Notes under the pieces: model-generated
The model's database searches: none
What the model saw: only the letters and a program-made list of their open reading frames with translations
What the model was told of the DNA's origin: nothing
Program-made: the position numbers and the translations under genes
Shown here: positions 43,930 to 44,305 of the stretch, one piece after another
Numbering within the stretch: position 1 is the first letter of the stretch
Layout of the letters: every line of letters begins with the position of its first letter
Assembly (NCBI GenBank): GCA_018400255.1
Contig: JAGYMO010000341.1
Span: forward strand, 1 to 44,305
DNA length: 44,305 bases
Source of the DNA: Deltaproteobacteria bacterium
GTDB taxonomy: Bacteria > Desulfobacterota > DSM-4660 > Desulfatiglandales > B25-G16
Direction of reading: 5' to 3'

Positions 43930-44151
43930 ATGGACATAATAGTTGGAGGTCCAGGCTCTGTCACCATGGATTCCTCAGAGGGTAATAACTTTAGCCCTCT
44001 GAAAAGGAAACCAAAAAAGGAAAGACGGAAAAATAAACAGGACAGACGAGAAAGTGTAAGGGAAGGCATATTTGTTTCTCTTTCTGTTAAAAACGATAGG
44101 CGCACCTTAAGGGATAGGAGAAAGGCAGATTCTTCAGATAAAAATACATAA
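43930..44151 (+). CDS. Small basic hypothetical protein downstream of carboxyltransferase
   Basis: A 73-residue highly charged protein. GGAGG (43918-43922) lies seven bases before the ATG, which argues that it is a real gene. The middle and end are rich in K, R and E (RKPKKERRKNKQDRRES, then KNDRRTLRDRRKA), with two DRR-type repeats; an EGIFVSLSV strand sits between them. Short proteins of this composition occur beside carboxyltransferase genes in Desulfobacterota. I know no function. It has no signal peptide or membrane segment. Confidence 0.65.
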   Translation: MDIIVGGPGSVTMDSSEGNNFSPLKRKPKKERRKNKQDRRESVREGIFVSLSVKNDRRTLRDRRKADSSDKNT

Positions 44152-44260
44152 AAGAGCCTATAAGCCCTATTAAAGTCAAAACTAAATGATACCATAAAAA
44201 GGCTGTTATTCCACCTTCTCTCAGCCCTCACGCAATTTCTTAAATTTTGTTCCAAATTTA

Positions 44261-44305
44261 CCCCGACCGCAGAAAGCCACGGCTTTAGCCGTGGATGAAT
44301 GCGCC
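44261..44305. repeat. IS200/IS605-end-like hairpin, copy 2 (cut by window end)
   Basis: CCCCGACCGCAGAAAG followed by CCACGGCT-tt-AGCCGTGG (44277-44294) and ATGAATG, the same order as at 9192-9231. The 3' outer arm would lie beyond the window. The stem differs from copy 1 by a compensatory pair, so the hairpin itself is conserved. Confidence 0.55.

Noticed and set aside
1..44305. CRISPR array, prophage or integron
   Set aside because: No regularly spaced direct repeats, phage structural genes, integrase or attachment sites were seen.

Overview
The window looks like chromosomal DNA of an AT-rich, anaerobic, Gram-negative bacterium, most likely an uncultivated member of the Desulfobacterota (old Deltaproteobacteria). 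The basis is gene order and families: a DUF177-rpmF / fabG-acpP-fabF / rpiB-glyA-dCMP deaminase-nrdR-ribD-ribE-ribBA-ribH-nusB-(M17 N-domain)-leuS-lptE-holA run, a DUF4416 protein, RemA/DUF370 between yicC and gmk, two-subunit glycyl-tRNA synthetase, outer-membrane genes (lptE, mltA, lipoproteins), and an acyl-CoA carboxylase followed by a short basic protein. The lineage is an inference; no 16S gene is present.

Layout. 1-4.1 kb (minus): a dimethylargininase-family hydrolase, a TlyA-type rRNA methylase and a GAF-fused PilB/GspE-type ATPase. 4.5-9 kb: maf (plus), then rlmB, gmk, remA-like, yicC and a DUF4416 gene (minus). 9-12.3 kb: a nested hairpin with an IS200/IS605-like look, a cold-shock gene with its own promoter, leader and terminator, and an exported furin/kexin-like protease with P domain and dockerin repeats. 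12.5-20 kb: murJ, a divergent rpsT, then holA, lptE, leuS, a free-standing M17 N-terminal domain and nusB. 20-26.6 kb: riboflavin genes, nrdR, dCMP deaminase, glyA and rpiB. 26.7-27.0 kb: second copy of an intergenic repeat whose first copy forms the 3' end of maf. 27-30.3 kb: fabF, acpP, fabG, rpmF and DUF177, without plsX, fabH or fabD. 30.4-36 kb: single accessory genes (Nudix, MEMO-like, MFS, metallo-beta-lactamase fold, threonine aldolase). 36.1-36.8 kb: methionine sulfoxide reductase A with an in-frame TGA at its catalytic cysteine. 37-41.3 kb: glyQS and mltA. 41.6-44.3 kb: an intact acyl-CoA carboxylase carboxyltransferase, a broken second one, a small basic protein and a second copy of the IS605-like hairpin.

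The most important result is the gene at 36106-36840. An automatic ORF call sees only a truncated MsrA starting near 36310. Reading the TGA at 36253-36255 as selenocysteine gives a full-length 244-residue exported MsrA with motif G-U-F-W-G, and a bacterial SECIS-like stem-loop follows at the expected distance. The predicted mature protein has no cysteine at all, so it would be a one-selenocysteine periplasmic repair enzyme. The host must then decode Sec; no selA, selB or selC is visible here.

The housekeeping genes fall into a few translationally coupled sets (riboflavin synthesis; nusB to holA; fatty-acid elongation). The accessory part contains two families of intergenic repeats and relics of mobile DNA.
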